Source: Spirochaetaceae bacterium
GTDB taxonomy: Bacteria > Spirochaetota > Spirochaetia > Treponematales > Treponemataceae
Direction of reading: 5' to 3'
NCBI GenBank assembly: GCA_017622135.1
Contig: JAGARR010000006.1
Location: 62,001-126,000, forward strand
Length of the DNA stretch: 64,000 bases
The translations under genes and the position numbers were made by a program. Below are positions 42,009-49,425 of this stretch, one piece after another; within the stretch, counting starts at the first letter, position 1, and every line of letters starts with the position of its first letter. Below the pieces are notes generated by a model that saw only the letters and a list, made by a program, of their open reading frames with translations, was not told where the DNA came from and ran no database searches.

Positions 42009-44081
42009 CTAGAAGATGAGTCCTCCAATCAGGTTCACCAGCAGGGCCACCACATAGGCGGTGAGCATCTGGACTCCGATGGCCGCTCCAGTGGACTTCC
42101 AGGTCTTCAGCTCACGCTTCATGGCACCGACAGCGGCAAAGCAGGGCATACACAGCAGGTTGAAAATCATGTAGGCATAGGCTGCCTGGGGAGTCTGAAT
42201 GTCCTGCTTCATGGTGGCAAGCGCATTCTCGTCGCCACCCTCAAAGAGGATTCCCTCGGAATAGACACCGAACGCCGTGTCATAGTCGTAGACACCACCC
42301 TCAAAGCCCAGCTCCTCCAGCTCCTGGGCAGACATGCCGCCGAAATAGGACTCCAAGTACTCAGGGCTCACGTCCTCCTCATACAGCTGGGCGAAGGTCA
42401 CCACCACCATCTCCTTGGCAATCCATCCTGTCACCACTCCAACTGCGGGCCGCCACTCGCCGAATCCCAGGGGCTTGAACACAGGAGCGATGACGCCACC
42501 CATGGAGGCCAGGAAGCTGTCATCCATGGCACACATCACCGTTGGCTCCTCGCCAGCAGCCTCGGCAGCGGCCCGATTGCTTCCGTTGAAGGAGCCCAGG
42601 TTGAAGTTAGACAGAAGCCACAGCACAATGGTGGAAATCAGGATGACGGAGCCAGCCTTCTGGGCAAATCCCTTCAGCTTTTCGCCACAGTGGATGGCCA
42701 CGCTGCGCAAAGTGGGCAGACGATACTGGGGCAGCTCCATCAGGAAGTTGGACACGGCCGACTTGTACACCACCACGTTCAGAATCAGGGAAACCACAAT
42801 GGCCGTCACGATGCTCACCACGTAGATGGAGAACATCACCAGGGTCTGGTTTGTTCCGGTAAAGAAGGTGGACACAAACATAGCAAAGATGGGCAGCTTG
42901 GCGCCACAGGGCATGAAGGCCGTGATGATGGTGGTAATCTTGCGGTCCTTCTCGCTCTCCAGGGTACGGGTAGCCATGATGGCAGGAACGCCGCAGCCAA
43001 AGCCCATCAGCAGGGGGATGAAGGAGCGGCCGGAAAGTCCGAAGCGACGGAAGATTCGGTCCATCACAAAGGCCACACGGGCCATGTATCCGGAATCCTC
43101 AAGAAAAGACATGAGCACGTAGAGCACCAGCACCAGGGGCAGGAAACCCAGCACCGCACCGATGCCACCCAGGATTCCGTCCACCACCAGCCCCATGGCC
43201 CAGTCACCGGCACCAGCAGACTCAAGACCTCCAGCCACCAGGTCGGTAATCCAGCCCCAGGCACCCTCAACCAGTCCCGCCAGCCACACACCGGGGCTGG
43301 GCAGACCAGGCACGAAGAGGAAATTCTCGCTGAAGGTGCAGGCAAAAATCAGGTAGACCACCACGGCAAAGATGGGCAGCGCCAGCCAGCGGTTGGTGAG
43401 CACCTTGTCCATCTTGTCGGAGGTGGTCTCCACCGTAAAGGCCTCCTCCAGGGGCTTCACCACATGCCGTCCCGTAATCTCCCCGATGAAGGTATAGCGA
43501 AGGTCAGCCTTCACCTCCTCAGGATCACCGCTGGCAGCGGAATCAGCGGCGGCAATCTTTTTGTATACATCAAGTTGAGCAGGCTTTCGGCCACTGGAGA
43601 CCGTATCAGCCACCGCCGCCATCAGCTCAGGAATTCCCTTGCCGCTTCTGGCCACAATGGGCACCACCGCCACCCCCAGCTCCTGGGAAAGCCCCGCCAC
43701 GTCAATCTTGATGCCCCGCTTCTCCACCTCGTCCATCATGTTCAGGGCGATGACAGTGGGGGCGCCGGTCTCCATAATCTGCAGGGAAAGGTAGAGGTTA
43801 CGCTCGATGCAGGTGGCGTCCACAATGTCCACCACACAGTCGGGCTTCTCCTTCACAATGTAGTCCCGGGCAATCACCTCCTCCGCCGAATAGGGAGACA
43901 GGGAATAGGTTCCTGGCAGGTCGAGTATCTTGTATTGGGAGTCCTTGCGGTACACTCCCTCCTTCTTGTCAACGGTAACACCGGGCCAGTTTCCCACATG
44001 CTGCTTGGAGCCAGTCAGTTCGTTGAACAAGCTGGTCTTTCCACAGTTGGGATTTCCTGCCAGGGCAATGGTATACGACAT
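42009..44081 (-). CDS. feoB: Ferrous iron transporter FeoB
   Basis: The start is ATG 44079-44081 behind TTGGAGGAAA. The 690-residue product has the cytoplasmic G domain: G1 GNPNCGKTSLFN (about 9-20), DLPGTYSLSPYSAEE (G3), LNMMDEVEKRG (G4, with Asn-Met-Met-Asp). The membrane channel has LPLVLVLYVLMSFLEDSGYM, FGCGVPAIMATRTLE and MPCGAKLPIF with the conserved Cys, and a second half ends VNLIGGLIF. It imports Fe(II) under anaerobic conditions. It is the last gene of a feoA-feoA-feoB operon. The long open frame on the opposite strand is a shadow. Confidence 0.97.
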   Translation of the reverse strand: MSYTIALAGNPNCGKTSLFNELTGSKQHVGNWPGVTVDKKEGVYRKDSQYKILDLPGTYSLSPYSAEEVIARDYIVKEKPDCVVDIVDATCIERNLYLSLQIMETGAPTVIALNMMDEVEKRGIKIDVAGLSQELGVAVVPIVARSGKGIPELMAAVADTVSSGRKPAQLDVYKKIAAADSAASGDPEEVKADLRYTFIGEITGRHVVKPLEEAFTVETTSDKMDKVLTNRWLALPIFAVVVYLIFACTFSENFLFVPGLPSPGVWLAGLVEGAWGWITDLVAGGLESAGAGDWAMGLVVDGILGGIGAVLGFLPLVLVLYVLMSFLEDSGYMARVAFVMDRIFRRFGLSGRSFIPLLMGFGCGVPAIMATRTLESEKDRKITTIITAFMPCGAKLPIFAMFVSTFFTGTNQTLVMFSIYVVSIVTAIVVSLILNVVVYKSAVSNFLMELPQYRLPTLRSVAIHCGEKLKGFAQKAGSVILISTIVLWLLSNFNLGSFNGSNRAAAEAAGEEPTVMCAMDDSFLASMGGVIAPVFKPLGFGEWRPAVGVVTGWIAKEMVVVTFAQLYEEDVSPEYLESYFGGMSAQELEELGFEGGVYDYDTAFGVYSEGILFEGGDENALATMKQDIQTPQAAYAYMIFNLLCMPCFAAVGAMKRELKTWKSTGAAIGVQMLTAYVVALLVNLIGGLIF

Positions 44082-44143
44082 AATATTTCCTCCAACAATT
44101 AGCACAAGCTAACTATATCCCCAAAAAAAGGGATAATAAAAAA

Positions 44144-44368
44144 TCACACCACCTCAACCTGAATGGATGAGGCCTCTTCCTTTCGCAGACTCAGCTGATA
44201 ACCCCGCACGGTAACCTCAATGGGATCTCCCAGGGGAGCCACCTTGATCATCTTGACGGCAATACCAGTGGTGATGCCCATGTCCATGATGCGACGCTTG
44301 AATCCTCCCTCGGCATTGATGGCAACAACCTTTGCCGCCTGTCCCGGCGACAGTTCTCTCAATGTCAT
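44144..44368 (-). CDS. feoA: FeoA-family protein (copy adjacent to feoB)
   Basis: A 74-residue SH3-like protein starting at ATG 44366-44368 behind GGAGGAAA: MTLRELSPGQAAKVVAINA, then RIMDMGITTGIAVKMIKVAPLGDPIEVTVRGYQLSLRKEEA. The L-G-D-P-x4-V-R-G-Y block is the FeoA core. FeoA is thought to act on the FeoB G domain. It sits 62 bp before feoB. Confidence 0.9.
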   Translation of the reverse strand: MTLRELSPGQAAKVVAINAEGGFKRRIMDMGITTGIAVKMIKVAPLGDPIEVTVRGYQLSLRKEEASSIQVEVV

Positions 44369-44402
44369 CTCTATTTCCTCCAAAATTAAGTACAGAAAGA
44401 AG

Positions 44403-44615
44403 TTAGGCTACCAGAATCTTCTGGGCCAGGCTCCGGTTCAAGGCAAGACGAGTTCCTTTCACCAGCAGGATGATTCCGGCAGGACTGTCTCCCACCACCG
44501 TCACCTTCTGGCCTGGGACAAACCCCATCTCCACCAGATGCTGCTTCATGTCGCCGACAGCCACCAAAGAAGTAATGGTCCGATTCTCACCTTTCAAAGC
44601 CATAGCCAAGGGCAT
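44403..44615 (-). CDS. feoA: FeoA-family protein (first gene of operon)
   Basis: A second, shorter FeoA of 70 residues, starting at ATG 44613-44615 behind AGGAGGTGAC. The core is HLVEMGFVPGQKVTVVGDSPAGIILLVKGTRLALNRSLAQKILV. It is only distantly similar to the other FeoA. Two FeoA genes before FeoB are found in many anaerobes, perhaps forming a heteromeric partner. A promoter and a palindrome lie just upstream. Confidence 0.88.
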   Translation of the reverse strand: MPLAMALKGENRTITSLVAVGDMKQHLVEMGFVPGQKVTVVGDSPAGIILLVKGTRLALNRSLAQKILVA

Positions 44616-44626
44616 AGTCACCTCCT

Positions 44627-44642
44627 GTTAGGTTCCCCTAAC
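44627..44642 (-). promoter_or_regulatory. Palindromic operator before the feo operon
   Basis: A perfect inverted repeat, GTTAGG-GGAA-CCTAAC, lies between the -10 element and the first feoA ribosome site. The TTAGG/CCTAA arms resemble DtxR/IdeR/TroR-type half sites, although the spacing is shorter than the classical 19-bp box. A metal-responsive repressor here would fit iron control. Confidence 0.6.
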
Positions 44643-44651
44643 TCTATTGTT

Positions 44652-44680
44652 AGCATATCGCAACCAATGGAGATTGTCAA
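44652..44680 (-). promoter_or_regulatory. Promoter of the feo operon
   Basis: On the reverse strand TTGACA (44675-44680), a 17-bp spacer and TATGCT (44652-44657) lie about 37 bp before the first feoA start codon. The -35 is perfect and the -10 is good. Confidence 0.75.
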
Positions 44681-44916
44681 GTTAATTGAGGCTAACACAG
44701 TAATTTTTTATTGATAAATTTTAATTTTTTTCACTAACAGATGGATATTTTGGAGAAAATTATAGTAACATTAGATTCATTGCAATTCTTTTTTGTACGG
44801 ATTCTTTTTCATAGACAAGCCCTTGTTTGCCGTTTCATCTCATGCCCCGGTTCTTCACACACACCGGGCAGCGCCACTGCTCTCCCCTTACCGTTCGGCA
44901 TTCCCCGCCACTCCAA

Positions 44917-45666
44917 TCACACGCCCAGCACATCCTGCACCACCACAAATCCCACGGAAAGCAGCAGTGCCGGCAGGTAGTTGGCAGTCTTTATCTTGGC
45001 CAAGCCCATGAGATTCACCCCGATCATGATGATGAGCGCTCCACCAGCGGCCCCCAGCTCCGCCAGCATGATGTCATGGACATAAGGAGCCACCAGTCCC
45101 GCCAGCAGGGTCAGGACTCCTTGGTACACCAGCACCGACAGGGCGGAGAAGGCGGTTCCAATTCCCAGGGCGGCGGCAAAGACAATGGCCATAAAGCCGT
45201 CCAACACCGACTTGGTGAAGATGACTGTGTAGTCTCCGTCGATTCCTGCCTTGATGGAACCTAGGATGGCCATGGCACCCACGCAGAACAGCACCGAAGC
45301 GTTCAGGAATCCGTAGGCAAAGCAACTGACACCATCAAGGCCGCCTGCATCGCCCTCCCTGCCGGAAGACTCTGTAGGGACTCCACGCCTCCTTCCCAAT
45401 ACCAGCCGTCCCAGTCCCTCCCCCAGCAAGAGAATCTTTCCGTCAATGTCGAGCCAGGAGCCGATGATGCCACCGGCAATCACCGCCATGGCCAGAAAGA
45501 TGATGTTCTCGTAGGCCAGGGCCATCTCGATGCCAATCACCATGGTCACCACTCCGGCTCCAGTCTGCACCACCTGGGACAGATCCTGGCTGATTTTCTT
45601 TGAGAACAGCACCCCAATGAGGGAGCCTGCCACCACTGCAACGGCATTCACGACAGCTGCAATCAT
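44917..45666 (-). CDS. DUF554-family membrane protein
   Basis: The 249-residue protein has about seven helices. The pattern MIAAVVNAVAVVAGSLIGVL, TGAGVVTMVIGIEMAL, VIAGGIIGSWLDID and FLNASVLFCVGAMAILGSI matches the DUF554 (YdfK-like) family. The C-terminus NYLPALLLSVGFVVVQDVLG fits too. No transport substrate is known for this family. Its start overlaps the MFS gene stop by 4 bp. Confidence 0.88.
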   Translation of the reverse strand: MIAAVVNAVAVVAGSLIGVLFSKKISQDLSQVVQTGAGVVTMVIGIEMALAYENIIFLAMAVIAGGIIGSWLDIDGKILLLGEGLGRLVLGRRRGVPTESSGREGDAGGLDGVSCFAYGFLNASVLFCVGAMAILGSIKAGIDGDYTVIFTKSVLDGFMAIVFAAALGIGTAFSALSVLVYQGVLTLLAGLVAPYVHDIMLAELGAAGGALIIMIGVNLMGLAKIKTANYLPALLLSVGFVVVQDVLGV

Positions 45667-46853
45667 ATTCTTTTCCTCACAAAGAAATACAGGATGACAC
45701 CCCCCAGCGGGAACATGGCCAAGGTCACAAAGAGGACGGGATAGCCAAAGCTGTCAATCATCCAGCCACTGAGACTGCTTCCCAACACGCTGGCTACTCC
45801 CACCGCAAAGATGGAGTACAGGCTCTGGCTCATTATCAGCCGGCCTTTTGGGGCGTACTGGGCCACAAACACCACCGCCGCAGGATGATAAAGTCCATAG
45901 GTAACGGAATTCATCAGCTGGCCCAGCACCGCCCCGGCCATATTGGGCAGCAGCAGGTAGAGCATCAGCCGCACCGTCACCATGGCAGTACAGAACACCA
46001 GCAGTCGCAAGGAACCATAGTGCCGCAGAAACCTACTGGAAAAGAACATGAAGGGAATCTCCGAGATGGCTGCAAGGGCGCTGAGGGCACCTGTGGCCTC
46101 GGAATGGATAAAATCAGTCATATACAGGGCAAACAGCTTGGTGGCGGGAGTGAGTCCAAGAAACCCTAGGAAAACCAGCAGCAGCCCCATCCAGAACACC
46201 GGGGGAAACTGGGCCAAGCTTTTTCCCAGTCCTTCACCTGCAGGAGCTCCTGCTGGAGCCTTCCCCTGGGCTTTCTCCTGCGGAACGCCACCGCCACCGG
46301 TAGGATCGGTGGGAATAGCATCCCTGGAAAATATCCCCGGAATAAACAGGAGTGACAGAGTAAACAGGAGGGCCGTGGCAATCATCCATCCCAGGTACTG
46401 GCGGGCAGTGCCAGCAGGCAGAAGCCATTGCAGCAGCAACGCCATCACCACATAGCCCACGGAGCCTGCCACCCGCACCTTTCCGTAGTCATCACGCCGG
46501 TCTCCCAGCACCTTGTTGATGAGGGAATCCGACAGGGGCACCGCCCCCTTGTATCCCAAAGAATAGCAGACCAAGAAGAGTGCGGTCAGGTAAAATCCCT
46601 CCAGCCGAACCAGGGGGAAGGGAACCATCGCCATCAGAGCACCCATCAGAAGCAGGGGGAGTCCATAGCCCCTTCCCTGCTCCCGTCTCAGGCTCATGAC
46701 CAAGGGCAGGACAACTCCCGCACCCTCAAAGATACCCAGCAACAAGCCTACCTGGGTGGCCGTGTATCCCATGCTGGTAAGGATGATGGGCAGGTATACC
46801 GACACCACACCGTAGATGGAGAAGAGAAAGAATATGGGCAGAGCGAGGGGCAT
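45663..46853 (-). CDS. Major facilitator superfamily transporter
   Basis: A 396-residue polytopic protein with about twelve helices. The first helix pair, the short basic loop MSLRREQGRGYG (motif A position) and GDRRDDYGKVRVAGSVGYVV are typical of the MFS_1-like (LacY/nucleoside-type) group. A longer central loop (residues 175-205, Pro/Gly-rich) joins the two halves. The substrate cannot be told from sequence. It starts 3 bp after the ilvH stop and ends overlapping the DUF554 start. Confidence 0.85.
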   Translation of the reverse strand: MPLALPIFFLFSIYGVVSVYLPIILTSMGYTATQVGLLLGIFEGAGVVLPLVMSLRREQGRGYGLPLLLMGALMAMVPFPLVRLEGFYLTALFLVCYSLGYKGAVPLSDSLINKVLGDRRDDYGKVRVAGSVGYVVMALLLQWLLPAGTARQYLGWMIATALLFTLSLLFIPGIFSRDAIPTDPTGGGGVPQEKAQGKAPAGAPAGEGLGKSLAQFPPVFWMGLLLVFLGFLGLTPATKLFALYMTDFIHSEATGALSALAAISEIPFMFFSSRFLRHYGSLRLLVFCTAMVTVRLMLYLLLPNMAGAVLGQLMNSVTYGLYHPAAVVFVAQYAPKGRLIMSQSLYSIFAVGVASVLGSSLSGWMIDSFGYPVLFVTLAMFPLGGVILYFFVRKRI

Positions 46854-46856
46854 GGT

Positions 46857-47351
46857 CTATTCCAGAACCTGGGAACCTCTGCCCATGGCGGTGAGACCAG
46901 TGCGCACCAACTCCTTGATGCCATAAGGCTCCAGCAGCCTGATAAGACTTGCCACCTTCTCCTCGCTGCCTGTTACCTCGATCACCACCGACTCCACCCC
47001 CACATCCACAATGCGGGCACGGAAGATGTTGGCAGTCTGGATGACACCGGCACGATGAGCCTCGTCGGCCCCCACCTTTATGAGGGCCATTTCCCGCACC
47101 ACCGTCTCCGAGGCAACGCAATGCTGGATGGAGATGACCTCCACCAGCTTTGCCAGCTGCTTGGTAATCTGGTCAAGGATATATTCGTCACCGCTCACCA
47201 CGATGGTCATGCGGGACTGGCCGGGATTGTAGGTCTCACCCACCGTAAGACTGTCGATATTGTATCCACGACGACTGAAAAGCCCGGACACACGACTCAA
47301 TACACCAGCGTGGTTCTCCACCAGCACTGAAAGAACATATCGCTCCATCAC
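46857..47351 (-). CDS. ilvH: Acetolactate synthase small (regulatory) subunit
   Basis: A 164-residue protein: ACT domain MERYVLSVLVENHAGVLSRV, then GLFSRRGYNIDSLTVG, and the C-terminal domain IFRARIVDVGVESVVIEVTG. It confers valine feedback control on the large subunit, which starts branched-chain amino-acid synthesis. No large-subunit gene is nearby in the window. It overlaps the DAHP synthase-prephenate dehydratase gene by 4 bp, an unusual pairing of aromatic and branched-chain regulation. Confidence 0.93.
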   Translation of the reverse strand: MMERYVLSVLVENHAGVLSRVSGLFSRRGYNIDSLTVGETYNPGQSRMTIVVSGDEYILDQITKQLAKLVEVISIQHCVASETVVREMALIKVGADEAHRAGVIQTANIFRARIVDVGVESVVIEVTGSEEKVASLIRLLEPYGIKELVRTGLTAMGRGSQVLE

Positions 47352-49318
47352 ACACTCCTTTCCTTGTAGATACCCAGAAGCCGAACCTCTTCAGCCTTGG
47401 ACTTCAGTGCGCCAACAGCCTCCTCCAGCACCTTACGGCCACCTTCCGGCAGCTGCAGGTCAACGTAGAACATATAGCGCCAGGGCTCACCCATAATGGG
47501 CCGGGACTCCAGCCGTGTCATGTTCAGGTTCCGCTGGTGCAGCACTCCCAGGCACTCATAGAGGGAACCGCTCTTGTTCTTGGCAATGAACACGAGAGAA
47601 GCCTTTGCCACCTCGTTGGAGGCGGCGCAGCAGGTCTTGCCACAGCAGATCTCCTCTGCCGCCGCCTGGGCATCCTTGATTTCCTTGTCATTGGCCGTAA
47701 TCACCACAAAGCGAGTGTAGTTCCGGGGATTCAGTTCGATTCCCGTGGCCAGCACCTCAAGATTGTAGTAGTCCGCTGCCGCTGATGAGGCAATGGCTGC
47801 ATTTTCAAGGCTGCCCTCCTTGGCCACCAGTTCGGCAGCAGTGGCAGTGGAGACAGCGTCCACCTGAATCCAGCCAGGATGCTTGTCCAAGAAATCCTTG
47901 CACTGGGGAAAGCCATGGGGATGGGAATAGACCCGCTTAATGGAGTCCAGGCTGGCTCCCTTCACTGCAAGCAGGGCATGCTCAATCCGCAGGGTGTAGG
48001 CACCGCAGATGCTCACATCGTCAAAACGGAAAAGATTGTCGTAGTTGTCGTAGACGGAGCCCGCCAGACTGTTTTCCAAGGGAATCATGCCATAGTCGGC
48101 ACGGCCATCGGTCACAGCCTGGAACACATCCCGGAAGGAGCTGCAGCCCACCGTCTGGGCATCGTCAAAGTAGAGGCTGATGGCCTGCTCCGCATATGCC
48201 CCATGGTCACCTGAATAGGCACAGCGCACCCTGCCGTCATTGGAGCCAGCCGCAGCAGCCTTCTGCCCATCGGGAGCTGCAGGACGGATATGGGTCACCT
48301 CCTTGCCCACCACCGGAGCCAGCACGTCAATATCCCGCATCAGTTTCTCGAACTGCTCAGGATACATGGTCTGGGCGGCGTCGGACACAGCCTTCTCCGG
48401 CTGGCAATGCACCTCCACGATGATTCCATCCGCACCAGCGGCAATAGCCGCCAGTCCCATAGGAGGAACCTTGTCCCGGATACCCACCGCATGGCTGGGA
48501 TCGATGATGATGGGCAGGTGGGTCAAAGAACGGATCACCGGCACGGCGGAAAGGTCCAGCGTATTTCTGGTGGCCTTCTCGTAGGTGCGGATTCCCCGCT
48601 CACAGAGGATTACATCATCAGTGCCAGAGGAAAGCAGATACTCGGCGGCCATGAGCCACTCCTCGATGGTGGCGGAAAGGCCACGCTTCAGAATGACCGG
48701 CTTGCCCAGGGCGCCCACCTTCTTCAAAAGCTCGAAATTCTGCATGTTTCGGGCGCCAATCTGGTACACATCCACATAATCCTTCATCAGGGGGATATGG
48801 TCGGCGGAGACAATCTCCGTGACGATGGGCAGACCGTAGGCATCACCTGCCTGACGGAGAATCTTCACTCCTTCCTCGCCCAATCCCTGGAAGGCGTAGG
48901 GACTGGTGCGAGGCTTGAAGGCGCCCCCCCGCAGCATGGCGGCACCAGCAGCAGACACCCGGGCTGCCACCCCCATCATCTGGTCCAGGCTCTCCACGGC
49001 ACAGGGACCGGCAATGGCCAGTACCCGATTACCTCCAATACGAACAATCTGGCCACGGTTGTTCTTCACCTCCACCACCGTGTTCTCCTTCTTGTACTCA
49101 CGGCTGGCCATCTTGTAGGGCTTGGAGATGGGAATCACCCGCTCCACCCCTGGCAGAATCTCCACCTCACGGGGGTCGATGGTAACCTTACCCACGGCAC
49201 CAAGGATGGTGTCCTCCTCGCCAGTGATCTCATTCACCTTGAAATTGTTACGAACCAGAAAGTCCTTCAGCTCCTGCTTGTCCTTTTCTGGAATGCCCTT
49301 CTGCAAAACAATAACCAT
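47348..49318 (-). CDS. DAHP synthase-prephenate dehydratase fusion (656 aa)
   Basis: Two enzymes are joined in one frame. Residues 1-70 are the ferredoxin-like regulatory domain, followed by a type I-beta DAHP synthase (LAIAGPCAVESLDQMM, RGGAFKPRTSPYAFQGLG, IGARNMQNFELLK, IIDPSHAVGIRD) to about 345. A linker (AAPDGQKAAAAGSNDG) leads to prephenate dehydratase from about 362: CAYSGDHGAYAEQA, MIPLENSLAGSVYDN and NYTRFVVI. An ACT domain carries ESRPIMGEPWRYMFYVDL. So the first step of the shikimate pathway and the phenylalanine branch share one polypeptide. A CC-x3-CC segment sits between dehydratase and ACT domain. A good ribosome site (GAGGG) precedes the ATG. Confidence 0.92.
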   Translation of the reverse strand: MVIVLQKGIPEKDKQELKDFLVRNNFKVNEITGEEDTILGAVGKVTIDPREVEILPGVERVIPISKPYKMASREYKKENTVVEVKNNRGQIVRIGGNRVLAIAGPCAVESLDQMMGVAARVSAAGAAMLRGGAFKPRTSPYAFQGLGEEGVKILRQAGDAYGLPIVTEIVSADHIPLMKDYVDVYQIGARNMQNFELLKKVGALGKPVILKRGLSATIEEWLMAAEYLLSSGTDDVILCERGIRTYEKATRNTLDLSAVPVIRSLTHLPIIIDPSHAVGIRDKVPPMGLAAIAAGADGIIVEVHCQPEKAVSDAAQTMYPEQFEKLMRDIDVLAPVVGKEVTHIRPAAPDGQKAAAAGSNDGRVRCAYSGDHGAYAEQAISLYFDDAQTVGCSSFRDVFQAVTDGRADYGMIPLENSLAGSVYDNYDNLFRFDDVSICGAYTLRIEHALLAVKGASLDSIKRVYSHPHGFPQCKDFLDKHPGWIQVDAVSTATAAELVAKEGSLENAAIASSAAADYYNLEVLATGIELNPRNYTRFVVITANDKEIKDAQAAAEEICCGKTCCAASNEVAKASLVFIAKNKSGSLYECLGVLHQRNLNMTRLESRPIMGEPWRYMFYVDLQLPEGGRKVLEEAVGALKSKAEEVRLLGIYKERSV

Positions 49319-49425
49319 ATCTTTTCCCTCAAATTAAATACTATTTGCCTAAAACAGCTCCGGAAAACGATTTCTAAAAGGAATTCCTTCCAAAATCCTT
49401 TCCGAAGCCTATTTTCCAACAAATC

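Noticed and set aside
41898..44102. 734-codon open frame antisense to feoB
   Set aside because: FeoB is intact on the other strand; the His/Gly/Gln-rich antisense product has low-complexity composition typical of shadow frames.
44844..44869. GCCCGGT/ACCGGGGC stem after the DUF554 gene
   Set aside because: No T run on the reverse strand and a long loop; not convincing as a terminator.
46428..47330. 300-codon frame antisense to the MFS and ilvH genes
   Set aside because: Spans two genuine genes on the other strand and has shadow composition.
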